A stretch of DNA of 64,000 nt from Stappia stellulata DSM 5886 (GTDB lineage: Bacteria > Pseudomonadota > Alphaproteobacteria > Rhizobiales > Stappiaceae). Positions within the stretch are counted from its first letter, which is position 1. Each line of letters begins with the position of its first letter. Shown here piece by piece: positions 8,810 through 17,819 of this stretch. Below the pieces are notes generated by a model, which had not been told where the DNA came from, did not search any database, and was given only the letters and a program-made list of their open reading frames with translations. Both the position numbers and the translations under genes were made by a program. The DNA lies in assembly GCF_000423705.1 (NCBI RefSeq), contig NZ_AUIM01000004.1, forward strand, positions 910,587-974,586, written 5' to 3'.

Positions 8810-9355
8810 TCAAAATGCCTTGCTGGAGCGCAGGTTTGAAAGGTGCCCCAGTCCCTCGACCAGGAACGCAAGCGAGGTTGCGGCGGAGCCGCCGACGACG
8901 ATCATCCGGAACGGAAGTGTGGGCAGGGTCCAGACCCCGCGCACGCCGAAGAACTCGTCGCTGGTCCAGGCCCGAAGGGTGTCGGGCCATGAAGCCAGCG
9001 CGACGAGCGCAAACAGGATGGCGCCGGTCAGGCCGAACAGCACTTCAAGTGTGTTGACGGAAGCCGGGGCAAGCCGGTTCAGGCCGCGCTGCAGAAAATC
9101 GGCGCGGATCAAACTTCCGTTGAGGGCCGCGGCCGGAAGCATCAGGAAAACGATCGCGACCACCGAGCGGGCCGCGATCTCCGCGACGCCGATGATCGGC
9201 ATCGCGAAGAAATTGCGGCCGACCACGTCGGCCACAATCAACAGCATGATCGCGAAGATCCAGAGTGTCCCCACTGCGGCGACGGCGTTCAAGACGCCCT
9301 GCAAAGCGCGCCGGAACCAGCTTTGGCTTGCTGACATCGACCTGTCTTGCTGCAT
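8810..9355 (-). CDS. dctQ: TRAP transporter small permease (DctQ)
   Basis: A 181-residue protein with four predicted membrane segments, the standard DctQ size and layout. DVVGRNFF after the first segment and the region around VFLMLPAAALNGSLIRADFL match the family. DctQ bridges DctM and the periplasmic binding protein. It sits between dctP and dctM in the expected order. A second Met at residue 7 could be the true start. Confidence 0.88.
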   Translation of the reverse strand: MQQDRSMSASQSWFRRALQGVLNAVAAVGTLWIFAIMLLIVADVVGRNFFAMPIIGVAEIAARSVVAIVFLMLPAAALNGSLIRADFLQRGLNRLAPASVNTLEVLFGLTGAILFALVALASWPDTLRAWTSDEFFGVRGVWTLPTLPFRMIVVGGSAATSLAFLVEGLGHLSNLRSSKAF

Positions 9356-9400
9356 GATTTACCCCGTCGTCGCACTATTGGACACAAGCGGCTGTCTGGC

Positions 9401-10474
9401 TCAGGCCTCGGCGGCCCAGTCGCGGGCCGGCGTGATGCCCCGCTCCCTGAGTGCCGCGAAATAGGCCTTCAGGACCTTTGCCGCCGCCGGACCATTGGCG
9501 TCGAGCCAGGGCTTGGCGACATTCGGCAAGGTTGCCGCCCAACGCTCGCGCTCGGCCTGTGCCATGTCGTTCACCTGAAGTCCGGCAGCCACCATTTCCT
9601 TCATGGCGCTGGTCGCGCGCTCGGTCACATAGTCGCCGTGGCTGCGCGACGTGATGCGGCCGGCCTCGCGCAGCGCCGTCTGCACATCGTTCGGAAGCGC
9701 GTCGTAGAAGGTCTTGTTGACCGCAATGCCGCCGAAATACATCGATCCGAAACCGACCCGCGCAAGCTTGGGCGCAACCTCGTAGACCCGTGTCGGCTGG
9801 ATGCCGCTGGCAAACGAGAGCGTTCCTTCGGAAACCCCGGTCTGGATGTCCGTGTAATAGGTGGTCAGCGCACCGTCGACCGGCGTGCAGCCCGTGTCTG
9901 CCAGCCAGTTGGCGGACGTCCCCGGCGCGTTCAGACGACGGTTCTTGATGTCGTCGACCGAGTTGATGTCGAAATTGGCGTAGACGTCGTAATTGTCGGT
10001 CACCAGCGAGGACAGATGCACCATGTTCTGGTCGGTCCAGCCGGCCTTCAGCTCCGGCAGGTCCTCGGTGAGGCGGTCGAAGACGTCGATGACGACGTTA
10101 TGGTCGGAATTGGCGAAGGGCGTGAAATAGGTGACGTTCTGCAAGGGCATGGACGAGCCCTCCCAGACGGTGCCGACCATGCCGATATCGACGATGCCGT
10201 CGCGCACGGCCGCGCGGGTGTCCTTGAACTTGTAAAGCGTGCCGCCGTAGTTCTCGCCCCAGTTGACGACATAGTTGCCACCGGCATCCGCCAAGAGCTT
10301 GTCGAGCGCCGGCTGCAACGCGGTCTGCATCGCATAGACCCAGATGTTGTTGGTCGGGTGGCTCGATCCGATCTGGATGCTGATGGTCTCGGCCGCGATC
10401 GACCCCGTGTTGAGATAGGGCATCGCGAGAAGCGCGGACGTGCCGGCCAGAAAATGTCTGCGTGTCGGGTTCAT
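9401..10474 (-). CDS. dctP: TRAP transporter substrate-binding protein (DctP) with Tat-type signal
   Basis: A 357-residue periplasmic solute receptor. The N-terminus MNPTRRHFLAGTSALLAM is a twin-arginine signal, and the mature region has the DctP fold signatures GIVDIGMVGTVWEGSSMPLQ and LNAPGTSANWLADTGCTPV (ligand-contact segment). The start at 10474 was chosen for the TRRHFL signal and the GGGAGGAA ribosome site just upstream. The next gene upstream is coxG, 94 bases away, so substrate uptake and the molybdenum hydroxylase are probably co-expressed. The ligand is unknown but would usually be a carboxylate. Confidence 0.9.
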   Translation of the reverse strand: MNPTRRHFLAGTSALLAMPYLNTGSIAAETISIQIGSSHPTNNIWVYAMQTALQPALDKLLADAGGNYVVNWGENYGGTLYKFKDTRAAVRDGIVDIGMVGTVWEGSSMPLQNVTYFTPFANSDHNVVIDVFDRLTEDLPELKAGWTDQNMVHLSSLVTDNYDVYANFDINSVDDIKNRRLNAPGTSANWLADTGCTPVDGALTTYYTDIQTGVSEGTLSFASGIQPTRVYEVAPKLARVGFGSMYFGGIAVNKTFYDALPNDVQTALREAGRITSRSHGDYVTERATSAMKEMVAAGLQVNDMAQAERERWAATLPNVAKPWLDANGPAAAKVLKAYFAALRERGITPARDWAAEA

Positions 10475-10568
10475 GTGAGTTCCTCCCAGGTATGTCCCGC
10501 GCCTTGCACGGGTTTTTCGTTGCACAGTCACAAAACACCGACGGTTGGTCCGCCGGGGCGTTATCGCG

Positions 10569-11045
10569 TCACTCCGCCGGCACGGGAACCGGTGCCGGTT
10601 CCGCCTGCTCCGCCAGGATCGCTTCGAAGTCTGCGAAGAATTCCCCGGCGAGCTTTTGCGCCGTCGACTTGATCAGCCGGTTGCCGAGCGAGGCGAGCTT
10701 GCCGCCGACCGCCGCATCCGCGCTGTAGGTGAGACGCGTCGTTTCCCCAAGGTCCTCGATCGTGACCCGCGCCGCGCCCCTGGCGAAGCCGGCGAGGCCG
10801 CCGGAGCCCTTGCCCGACAGCGTGCAGGAGACGAGCGGAACGATGTCGCTGAGTTCCACCGCCCCCTTGAACCGTGCGGAAACCGGGCCGACCTTGAGCT
10901 TCACCGTCGCGGCAAACTCGGTCTCGCCGGTCTGCTCCAGTGTCTCGCAGCCCGGGATCGCACGTTCCAGAACGTCACGGTCGAAGAGCGCCGCCCACAC
11001 GGTTTGCGGATCGGCGTTCAGTTCCTGTGTGCCCTCAAGCTCCAT
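10569..11045 (-). CDS. coxG: CoxG-family (SRPBCC) protein
   Basis: A 158-residue protein of the CoxG family, which helps membrane association or maturation of CO-dehydrogenase-type molybdenum hydroxylases. It opens MELEGTQELNADPQTVWAAL, the helix-grip start of the family, and has AIPGCETLEQTGE and KGSGGLAGFARGAARV, both characteristic. The C-terminus is rich in Ala/Pro/Glu. It lies 26 bases after the large-subunit stop, in the same operon. Confidence 0.88.
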   Translation of the reverse strand: MELEGTQELNADPQTVWAALFDRDVLERAIPGCETLEQTGETEFAATVKLKVGPVSARFKGAVELSDIVPLVSCTLSGKGSGGLAGFARGAARVTIEDLGETTRLTYSADAAVGGKLASLGNRLIKSTAQKLAGEFFADFEAILAEQAEPAPVPVPAE

Positions 11046-11071
11046 TGCAGGCCCCCTTTCGAAACAGATGA

Positions 11072-13450
11072 TCAGACATGGCCGAGCGCCTTCAGCACAC
11101 GCAGCGGCGTCATCGGGGTTTGGTGGATCTGCGCGCCAAGCGGGCCGATGGCGTCATTGACGGCATTGAGTGCCGCAGCTCCCGCCGCAGCCGTGCCGGC
11201 CTCGCCGACGCCCTTTGCCCCGAGGATCGTGTCGTTCGTCGGCGTTTCCACATGACCGATCACGATGTCCGGCATTTCGCAGGCCATCGGCACCAGATAG
11301 TCGGCGAGCGAGGCATTGGTCATCTGGCCGGTCTCGTCGTAGAGGCACTCCTCGAAGAGCGCCGGCCCAAGTCCCTGCACCACGCCGCCGCGGATCTGCT
11401 CGTCGACCAGCAGCGGATTGATGATGCGGCCGCAATCTTCCACAACCCAATGCTTCAGAAGGCGCACGATGCCGGTCTCCACATCCACCTCGACAAGGCT
11501 CGCCTGGATGCCGTTGGTAAAGTCGAAAGGGTAGCCGGAGGGCGCGAAATGCTGTGCGGCCGTCAGGGAATTGTCGGCTCCTTCGGGAAGCGTATCCGGC
11601 CGGTAGGTCGCAATCCGTCCGATTTCGGCAAGCGGCATGCGGCGGGTTCCGCTGTTCGCATCGACCACATGGCCCTCGGCAAGGGCAAGATCGGCCGGGT
11701 CGCTTTGCAGGATCTGCCCGGCAAGCGCCAGGATCTGGCCCTGAAGCTTTCTCCCGGCGCGCAAGGCCGTCTCACCACCAATGCCCGCGCCCCGGCAGGC
11801 CCAGGTGGCGCCACCGCTCGGTGTGGTGTCGGTATCCCCGGTCGTGACCTTCACCTGCTCGGGCGACACGCCAAGCTGATCGGCAACGATCTGGGAAATG
11901 ACGGTTTCCGTCCCCTGCCCTTGCTCGGTGACCGAGATCGCGCATTGCACCTCGCCGGAGGGCGTGAGACGCACGACCGCGCCATCCTGCGCGGAAATTC
12001 GCGCGCCGCCGACGCCGTAGAAGGCCGCACCCGGGTTGGTGATCTCGACGAAAGGGGCAATGCCGATGCCGCGATAGACGCCTTTTTGGCGAAGTTCAGC
12101 CTGTTCGGCACGCAGCGCATCGTAGTCCATCAGATCGCGCAGCTTTGACAGACAGGCTTCATGCGACAGCTTCTCGAAGCTGTAGCCGGTTGCCGAGACG
12201 AAGGGATAGGCGTCGTCCGGCACCAGATTGCGGGCGCGCATCTCGATGGGATCGAGGCCGAGCTTGACGGCCGCCTTGTCGACCAGGGCCTCCGTCACCG
12301 CGCAGGCAATCGGATGGCCGACGGCGCGATACTGGCTGGTCTGGACCTTGTTCTGGAACACCACGGAGAGACGGCCGCGATAGTCGGGCATCTTGTAGGG
12401 TGCGCCCATCAGGCGCACGACCTGATTGCCCTCAGCGACGCTGGTGCGGGGATAGGTCGAAAAGGCGCCGATCTGGGTCATGTCGTCGACATCCATCGCC
12501 AGGATGGTGCCTTCGGCATCGAGCGCCATGCGGGCCGAAACCTTGTGGTCGCGCGCATGAATATCGGAGACGAAGCTTTCCAGCCGGTCCGCAACGAATT
12601 TCACCGGCCGGCCAAGCTGGAGGCTCGCGGCAACCGTTGCCATCTCCTCGTTGTAGAGATGCAGCTTCATCCCGAAGGAGCCGCCAACATCCGGTGCGAT
12701 CACCCGTACACGGCTTTCAGGCAGAGCGAAGTGACGCGCGTAGATATCCTGGAACTGATAGGGCGTCTGCGTGCCGTGGTGAACGGTCAACTGCCCACTC
12801 GCCGCATCGAAGTCGGCCACGACCGCGCGTGGTTCAAGCGTCACCGCCGTATGGCGACCGAAGACGAAGTCACCCTCCACGACATGAGCCGCGCAGGCGA
12901 AGGCATCGTCGACCGCCTTGGTCTCCAACACCGTTTGAAAACACAGATTGCTGTCGAGGCCGGGCGCCGCGCGCACTGCATCCTCGGCCAGCGCGGCATG
13001 CCCGTCGACGCAGGCCTCGCCTTCCTCGATGTCGAGCATCACCAATTCGCAGGCATCTTCCGCCTCGGCCCGCGTGCGCGCCAGGATCATCGCGACCGGA
13101 TGCCCCGCCCAAAGCACCTCGTCCTCCGCAAGGAGGTTTTGCGGCGCACTGACCATCGACGCGAAGTGGTCGAGCGTCCCGGTCCAGGGCTGGCAGAGCG
13201 GATTGAGATCCCGCGCCGTGAACACCCGCACGACACCCGGCGATTGCGCGGCATCGCTCGTGTCGATCTCGACAATCCGCCCCCGCGCCATCGGCGAGCG
13301 CACGAAGGCTGCGTGAAGCATGCGCGGCAGCGCGATGTCGGTCACGAACCGGCCGCGTCCGGCGAGATGGCGCCGCGCGGTCTCGCGCCGATGGGCCTGT
13401 CCGATATGCGGATCGCGGGCGGAGATCGTGCGCGTGTCGCTGGACCTCAT
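11072..13450 (-). CDS. Molybdenum hydroxylase large subunit (CoxL/XdhB-like)
   Basis: A 792-residue molybdopterin-cytosine-dinucleotide subunit of the xanthine oxidase family. Visible are GRGRFVTDIALPRMLHAAFVRSP at the N-terminus, QTPYQFQDI, the DVGGSFGMK loop, and the C-terminal GVGEAGTA with the catalytic Glu. The active-site loop reads SQYRAVGHP. Form I CO dehydrogenase has AYxCSFR and form II AYRGAGR there, so this is neither, and oxidation of CO is unlikely. Hydroxylation of an aromatic or N-heterocyclic substrate is a better guess. ATG 13450 overlaps the small-subunit stop (ATGA), so an upstream Met in frame was not used. Confidence 0.88.
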   Translation of the reverse strand: MRSSDTRTISARDPHIGQAHRRETARRHLAGRGRFVTDIALPRMLHAAFVRSPMARGRIVEIDTSDAAQSPGVVRVFTARDLNPLCQPWTGTLDHFASMVSAPQNLLAEDEVLWAGHPVAMILARTRAEAEDACELVMLDIEEGEACVDGHAALAEDAVRAAPGLDSNLCFQTVLETKAVDDAFACAAHVVEGDFVFGRHTAVTLEPRAVVADFDAASGQLTVHHGTQTPYQFQDIYARHFALPESRVRVIAPDVGGSFGMKLHLYNEEMATVAASLQLGRPVKFVADRLESFVSDIHARDHKVSARMALDAEGTILAMDVDDMTQIGAFSTYPRTSVAEGNQVVRLMGAPYKMPDYRGRLSVVFQNKVQTSQYRAVGHPIACAVTEALVDKAAVKLGLDPIEMRARNLVPDDAYPFVSATGYSFEKLSHEACLSKLRDLMDYDALRAEQAELRQKGVYRGIGIAPFVEITNPGAAFYGVGGARISAQDGAVVRLTPSGEVQCAISVTEQGQGTETVISQIVADQLGVSPEQVKVTTGDTDTTPSGGATWACRGAGIGGETALRAGRKLQGQILALAGQILQSDPADLALAEGHVVDANSGTRRMPLAEIGRIATYRPDTLPEGADNSLTAAQHFAPSGYPFDFTNGIQASLVEVDVETGIVRLLKHWVVEDCGRIINPLLVDEQIRGGVVQGLGPALFEECLYDETGQMTNASLADYLVPMACEMPDIVIGHVETPTNDTILGAKGVGEAGTAAAGAAALNAVNDAIGPLGAQIHQTPMTPLRVLKALGHV

Positions 13451-13935
13451 GCCGACGCCTCCGCATCGCTTGCGCGCTTGCGGGCGGTCTCGGCGATCGC
13501 ATCGACGATGGCCTCGTAGCCGGTGCAGCGGCAATAGTTCCCGGACAGCGCATCCCGGATCTCGTCACGCGCGGGCACCGGCGTTTCACCAAGCAGCGCA
13601 TGCGCGTTGACGACCATGCCGGTGGTGCAGAACCCGCATTGCAGCGCATTGCGGTCATGAAACGCCGCCTGAAGATCGGCAATCGCACCGCGTTCGCTCA
13701 ACCCTTCGACGGTTTCCACGGTCTCGCCGGACGCCTGAACGGCAAGAACCAGACAGGCATGCACCGGCTTGCCGCCGAGCAGGACCAGACACGCCCCGCA
13801 GGCGCCCATCTCGCAGCCGAGATGCGTTCCGGTCAGCTGCAGCCGCTCGCGCAGGAAATCCGCAAGGCTCATGCGCGGCTCGACGCTTTCGCGCACCTGC
13901 TCGCCATTGACTGTGAGTTCGATGTCCATGGTCAT
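13447..13935 (-). CDS. Molybdenum hydroxylase small subunit, two [2Fe-2S] clusters (CoxS-like)
   Basis: A 162-residue iron-sulfur subunit. The plant-type ferredoxin cluster is ligated by CEMGACGAC and a later C in KPVHAC. The second cluster is held by CGFCTTGM and CRCTGYE in the C-terminal four-helix domain. It transfers electrons from the molybdenum site to FAD. ATG 13935 was chosen because it overlaps the CoxM stop in an ATGA arrangement; ATG 13929 is possible. Confidence 0.93.
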   Translation of the reverse strand: MTMDIELTVNGEQVRESVEPRMSLADFLRERLQLTGTHLGCEMGACGACLVLLGGKPVHACLVLAVQASGETVETVEGLSERGAIADLQAAFHDRNALQCGFCTTGMVVNAHALLGETPVPARDEIRDALSGNYCRCTGYEAIVDAIAETARKRASDAEASA

Positions 13936-14792
13936 GCCGTCGTTCCCAGATGTCCCAAAAGCCGCCCGAGCAGCACGCGTGCCAGGTGCCGGCGAACGGA
14001 GGCCGGCATCTGCGGCTCGTCCGACGGATCGAGGTCCGCGTCGAGCGCGGCCTGCGCAGCCGCAATGGCGGTGTCGTTCATGGCGTTCTCGCGCAGCACG
14101 GCTTCGGCCGCGCCGGCACGGGTCGGTTTGTTGCCGACGGAGAAAAACGCGATGCTGATGTCGGCAAGACGGCCCGCCTCGACCACGGCCTGCACCGCAG
14201 CGCCGACCATCGCGTAATCCCCGCGGCGCCGGGCCAGTTCGTCGAACGCGCAAACCTCGCCCGTCCGCACCGGCGGAACGAAAATGGCCTGGAGGATCTC
14301 GCCAGGCTCCATCGCCGTCTCGTAGATATCGAGAAAGAAGTCGTCCGCCTTCACCCGGCGGATCCCGTCCCGACCCGCAACCTCCAGCTCGGCGCGCAGG
14401 GCCAGCGCGACGGCGGGGAACTCCGACGCCGGATCGGCGAGCGAGAGACTGCCGCCGACGGTTCCCCGATTGCGGATCGCGGGATGCGCGACATGGGGGG
14501 CAGCGAGATGGAACAGCCGGGCATGATCGCGGATCAGCGGATCCGAGGCGATCTCGGCATGCCGGGTCATGGAACCAATGCGCAACCAGCCGTCATCGAG
14601 AGAGATCCCCGTGAGCGCGTCGATGCCGGACAGGTCGATCAGGGCCGCCGGCGCCTGCAGGCGCAGCGCAAGCGAAGGCACGACGCTGTGGCCGCCGGCG
14701 AGATAGACGCCCTCGCCGTCCAGGTCCCGATAGGCCTCCAGCGCATGGGCGACGGACCTGGCCCGAATGTAATCGAAAGCCGGTGATTTCAT
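13932..14792 (-). CDS. Molybdenum hydroxylase FAD subunit (CoxM-like)
   Basis: A 286-residue FAD-binding subunit. The AGGHSVVPSLALR segment near residue 34 matches the AGGQSLLP loop, and HPAIRNRGTVGGSLSLADPASEFPA near residue 107 matches the TIGGxxxxADP FAD motif. The ATG at 14792 has a GGGGGGA run just upstream. First gene of the leftward operon coxM-S-L-G-dctP-Q-M, facing a TetR gene across two palindromes. Confidence 0.92.
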   Translation of the reverse strand: MKSPAFDYIRARSVAHALEAYRDLDGEGVYLAGGHSVVPSLALRLQAPAALIDLSGIDALTGISLDDGWLRIGSMTRHAEIASDPLIRDHARLFHLAAPHVAHPAIRNRGTVGGSLSLADPASEFPAVALALRAELEVAGRDGIRRVKADDFFLDIYETAMEPGEILQAIFVPPVRTGEVCAFDELARRRGDYAMVGAAVQAVVEAGRLADISIAFFSVGNKPTRAGAAEAVLRENAMNDTAIAAAQAALDADLDPSDEPQMPASVRRHLARVLLGRLLGHLGTTA

Positions 14793-14828
14793 GCAATCCC
14801 CCCGGGTGCGGTCTTGTGGCCGCATTAG

Positions 14829-14842
14829 TAACCAACTGGTCA
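14829..14842. promoter_or_regulatory. Palindromic operator copy 1 (TetR candidate)
   Basis: TAACCA-AC-TGGTCA: two six-base arms around a two-base centre, with one mismatch between the arms. It lies 37 bases upstream of the coxM-like ATG, in the 149-base divergent region. A second copy lies 54 bases away, centre to centre. Likely bound by the adjacent TetR-family protein. Confidence 0.65.
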
Positions 14843-14882
14843 CTTTTGTAGTATCACACCGACCTGCGGATCAAGTAAAAAA

Positions 14883-14896
14883 TGACCACTTGGTCA
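14883..14896. promoter_or_regulatory. Palindromic operator copy 2 (TetR candidate)
   Basis: TGACCA-CT-TGGTCA is a perfect six-base inverted repeat with a two-base centre. It lies 46 bases before the TetR start and shares 11 of 14 positions with the first copy, as expected for two binding sites controlling both directions. Confidence 0.68.
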
Positions 14897-14941
14897 CTAC
14901 CTGTGAGCTTGCTAAAACATGCCGAAACGCAAGAGAGACCG

Positions 14942-15631
14942 ATGCCGCCCGCCAAAGACGCCCGCCCGCCAGCCGCACCGCGCCGCAAGAACATGCGCGC
15001 GCAAGATCGCGAAAGACTCATTGTCGAGGAAGCCGTCCGGTTTTTCGCAGAGTGCGGATTCGAGGGCCAGACCCGGGAACTGGCGAAGCGGATGGGGATC
15101 TCCCATGCCGTCATCTACAAGCATTTCGACAGCAAGGATGCGCTGATCGAACGGGTGTACGAACACATCTATCTGCGTCGCTGGAATCCGGCCTGGGAAA
15201 CGCTGGTCATCAACCGCGAGCGCTCGCTGCAGGACCGGCTGACCCAGTTCTATCGCGAGTATGCGGAGCGGGTATTCGACTACGACTGGGTCCGCATTTT
15301 CGTGTCGTCAGGCCTGAAATCCTACGATCTCACCCAGCGCTATCTGTCACTGATCCGCGACAAGGTGATCGTCCCGGCTGCGCTGGAGCTGCGTCACGAG
15401 CTTGGACAGGACGCGGCCAACACCCAGCCGAGCGACCAGGAGCTGGAATTGTTCTGGGGGCTTCATGGCGGTATCTTCTACATCGCGATCCGCCGCTTCG
15501 TGTACAATGTGAAGACGGACATCGACTTCGGAACGGCCGCAGAAAACGCGGTGGAGGTCTTTTTTAGCGGCGTCGAGGTCGCCCACCGCAAGGCAGGCTT
15601 TCGAGACGCCGGTCCTGACACAAAGCGTTAG
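14942..15631 (+). CDS. TetR-family transcriptional regulator of the hydroxylase/TRAP operon
   Basis: A 229-residue protein with an N-terminal helix-turn-helix (IVEEAVRFFAECGFEGQTRELAKRMG followed by SHAVIYKHFDSKDAL, residues about 27-70) and a helical ligand-binding domain. It is divergent from the coxM-like gene with two palindromes between them, the usual layout for a repressor that senses the operon's substrate. The start at 14942 (GAGAGA upstream) was preferred to one 60 bases earlier that would lie inside operator copy 2. It is larger than the average TetR (about 200) because of a proline- and lysine-rich N-terminal extension. Confidence 0.88.
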   Translation: MPPAKDARPPAAPRRKNMRAQDRERLIVEEAVRFFAECGFEGQTRELAKRMGISHAVIYKHFDSKDALIERVYEHIYLRRWNPAWETLVINRERSLQDRLTQFYREYAERVFDYDWVRIFVSSGLKSYDLTQRYLSLIRDKVIVPAALELRHELGQDAANTQPSDQELELFWGLHGGIFYIAIRRFVYNVKTDIDFGTAAENAVEVFFSGVEVAHRKAGFRDAGPDTKR

Positions 15632-15667
15632 GCGGTCCCGCCGCAACGAGCCGTCAACCAGCGCCGC

Positions 15668-16900
15668 TCAGGCCTTGTCGCGCTGCACCTCCGACAAGCC
15701 GAAGGCAGTGACACTCGCCAGAAAGCTCATGACGGCGAGCACGGCAAGAACGATCTCGGGTCCGGACCAATCGGCCAGCAGGCCAAACAAACCGCCCGCG
15801 AGCAAAAGTAGCCCGATCACGGAATTCGACACGGCGGTATAGACCGCCTTGCGGTCGTGGGTTTCCATGTCGGTGAGATGTGTCTTTCTGCCACCGCGCG
15901 CGCCCTGATAGGCGATCTGGGCAAGGAAGACGAAGCCGGCGACCGCCAGGCTCGCGACCGTGGAGGAAGAGACAAAGGCGGTCAGGGAGGCGCCCGCCAG
16001 GGTCAGGCCCGAAAGCAGCCCCGCCAGCATCATCGTCTGGCGGCTCGACCGGTCGGAAAGCGCGCCCCACACATAGGACGACACGATTGCCGCGATGGAA
16101 GACGCCAGGATCAAAAGGCCGAGGTTGCCGAACTCGGTGGCGTCGGCATTCCCCAGCATGACCAGGAACGGCGGAGCGAGCGCGGTTGAAATCAAAAGCC
16201 CGCGCGTGGCGATATAGGTTCGCAACTCCCCATCCTCACGCAAGGGCCGAAGCATGGCGGCCAGGGCGTCGCGGGACGTTGCATCCTCGCCATTCGGCGT
16301 TTCGTCCAGCAAGCAAAACACGGCGGCGGCAAACACCCAAAGCCCTCCGGCAAGCGCAATGGCGCCCGCGATGACCCGTGGTTCGCGCGGAAGCAGCCCT
16401 GTCGCCAGCACAATCGCAAACGCAAAGACGGCAACCGCCGAGACTGTGCCGGCCAGACCGGAAACACGACCGCGTTGCCCCTTCTCGATGCTGCGCGCCA
16501 GAACGTCCTTGTAGCTGACCGAGCAAGCGGAGCGCGCAACCGCGAGAAGCGCAAGACATACAACGATAGCCCACGCGGCGGCAGTCCCGGTCAACACGAG
16601 GGCGCTCCCCGCGATCCCGAAAGCGGCAAGGCCCTGCACTGCGGATCCGGCCACCCACCAGTATTTCTTCCGGAGCGTACCCTGCACGTTGCGCGCAATG
16701 AGAAGCTGCGGAAGCAAGGAGCCAGCCTCACGGACCGGAACGAGCAGGCCGATCAGAAAACCCGGCGCGCCGATCGAACTCATCAGCCAGGCCAGCACCA
16801 GTTTCGGATCAATCAGGCCGTCCGCGGTCTTGGTCGCCGTCAACGCGCTGACATGCACGGCGATATTCCGGTTCAGGGTCGATAGGGGCCCGGCCTTCAT
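15668..16900 (-). CDS. MFS-family transporter
   Basis: A 410-residue inner-membrane protein with about twelve hydrophobic segments. MFS hallmarks are moderate: SYVWGALSDRSSRQTMM around residue 266 resembles the loop 2/8 motif GxxxDRxxRR. The substrate is unknown. It is convergent with the TetR gene at 14942 (36-base gap) and divergent from the efflux regulator at 17223, so it need not belong to either system. Confidence 0.75.
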   Translation of the reverse strand: MKAGPLSTLNRNIAVHVSALTATKTADGLIDPKLVLAWLMSSIGAPGFLIGLLVPVREAGSLLPQLLIARNVQGTLRKKYWWVAGSAVQGLAAFGIAGSALVLTGTAAAWAIVVCLALLAVARSACSVSYKDVLARSIEKGQRGRVSGLAGTVSAVAVFAFAIVLATGLLPREPRVIAGAIALAGGLWVFAAAVFCLLDETPNGEDATSRDALAAMLRPLREDGELRTYIATRGLLISTALAPPFLVMLGNADATEFGNLGLLILASSIAAIVSSYVWGALSDRSSRQTMMLAGLLSGLTLAGASLTAFVSSSTVASLAVAGFVFLAQIAYQGARGGRKTHLTDMETHDRKAVYTAVSNSVIGLLLLAGGLFGLLADWSGPEIVLAVLAVMSFLASVTAFGLSEVQRDKA

Positions 16901-17222
16901 GACAACGTCGCTTCCATTCCCGCCATGTGATCATTCCTCTGGGGTTCAGCTTCGCGCGGGCGCAGGTATCCCCTTTCCCTGCCCCCGACCTTGCGTCGAC
17001 AGGGTGGGTCGCCGGGACACTACCGTCCAAACTGGCTCGAAACAGGCCGCGGACAAGAGGAGAGAATACACGCGTCATGAACGAAGACACGATCAGGTCG
17101 AAGGAGAAACAGGCTCGAAAGAGGCACTTGCGGGATCATTTGTACCGCACCGCAAAAAACAATTGCCGGCAAGCGCGAAGCGTATATATAACCGAACGGT
17201 CGGAAAAATCTCAGGACAACCA
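16901..17222. promoter_or_regulatory. Divergent intergenic region with palindrome for the efflux TetR
   Basis: This 322-base region between the MFS gene and the efflux regulator holds no convincing gene; a short frame from 17077 has no family features. Near its right end, 17192-17203 reads CCGAACGGTCGG, an inverted repeat with one mismatched pair, inside a longer TAACCGAACGGTCGG context. This resembles operators of TetR regulators of RND pumps. It overlaps the AT-rich TATATAA at 17183-17189, a likely -10 region, 20 bases upstream of the regulator start. Confidence 0.5.
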
Positions 17223-17819
17223 ATGGGACGCAAACGCACCATAGAACCCGATGCGGTTCTCGATGCTGCCGAGCAGGTCGTGATGCGCGATGGCGCGGCA
17301 CGGCTGAGCCTGGACGCCGTCGCCTGTGTGGCCGGCATCAGCAAGGCAAGTGTCCTTTACGACTACAAGACCAAGCAGGCATTGATCAGGGCAGTCGTTG
17401 AACGACGTCTCGCCGCGCATCGCGCGTGCGAACGAGACGCGGCGAAAGAACTCGGCGATGGGGCGGATGCCGCGATCCGGGGCCGTATATCCCTTGCCTC
17501 CCACTCCCTCACCGACGAGGACCGCGCGGTGGCGCTGGGCCTTCTCGCCTCCCTTGCCCATGATGCGGAACTGCGTGAACCGGTTGCCCTGGCCTATCGC
17601 GAACGCCTTGCAGAGGTGGAACACACATCCCGCAATCCGCGCGGCGCCCTGCTCGCCTTTCTCGCCCTTGAAGGACTGATGTCCCTGGAGTGGCTCGGTT
17701 TGCAAACATGGGCGCGCGACGAGCGCGCCCGCTTTATCTCGGAGATCGGCTGGCTGGTCAGTCAGGACCCTGCTCCCGCCACTCTTCCCGAAAGGTCGAC
17801 GACATGTACCGGAAACTGA
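17223..17819 (+). CDS. TetR-family regulator of the RND efflux operon
   Basis: A 198-residue repressor: MGRKRTIEPDAVLDAAEQVVMRDGAARLSLD leads into a helix-turn-helix (AGISKASVLYDYKTKQALI). The downstream half is a TetR_C-type helical domain found in AcrR-like local regulators. The ATG at 17223 has AGGA upstream and a palindrome 20 bases before it. The 3' end overlaps the membrane-fusion gene by 16 bases, so regulator and pump are co-transcribed and probably self-regulated. Confidence 0.88.
   Translation: MGRKRTIEPDAVLDAAEQVVMRDGAARLSLDAVACVAGISKASVLYDYKTKQALIRAVVERRLAAHRACERDAAKELGDGADAAIRGRISLASHSLTDEDRAVALGLLASLAHDAELREPVALAYRERLAEVEHTSRNPRGALLAFLALEGLMSLEWLGLQTWARDERARFISEIGWLVSQDPAPATLPERSTTCTGN

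Noticed and set aside
11072-14792. Annotation as carbon monoxide dehydrogenase
   Set aside because: The large-subunit active-site loop SQYRAVGHP is neither the form I nor the form II signature.
16927-17244. A short frame (about 55-105 residues) in the MFS-TetR intergenic region
   Set aside because: No ribosome site, no family features, and it runs through the promoter and operator of the TetR gene.
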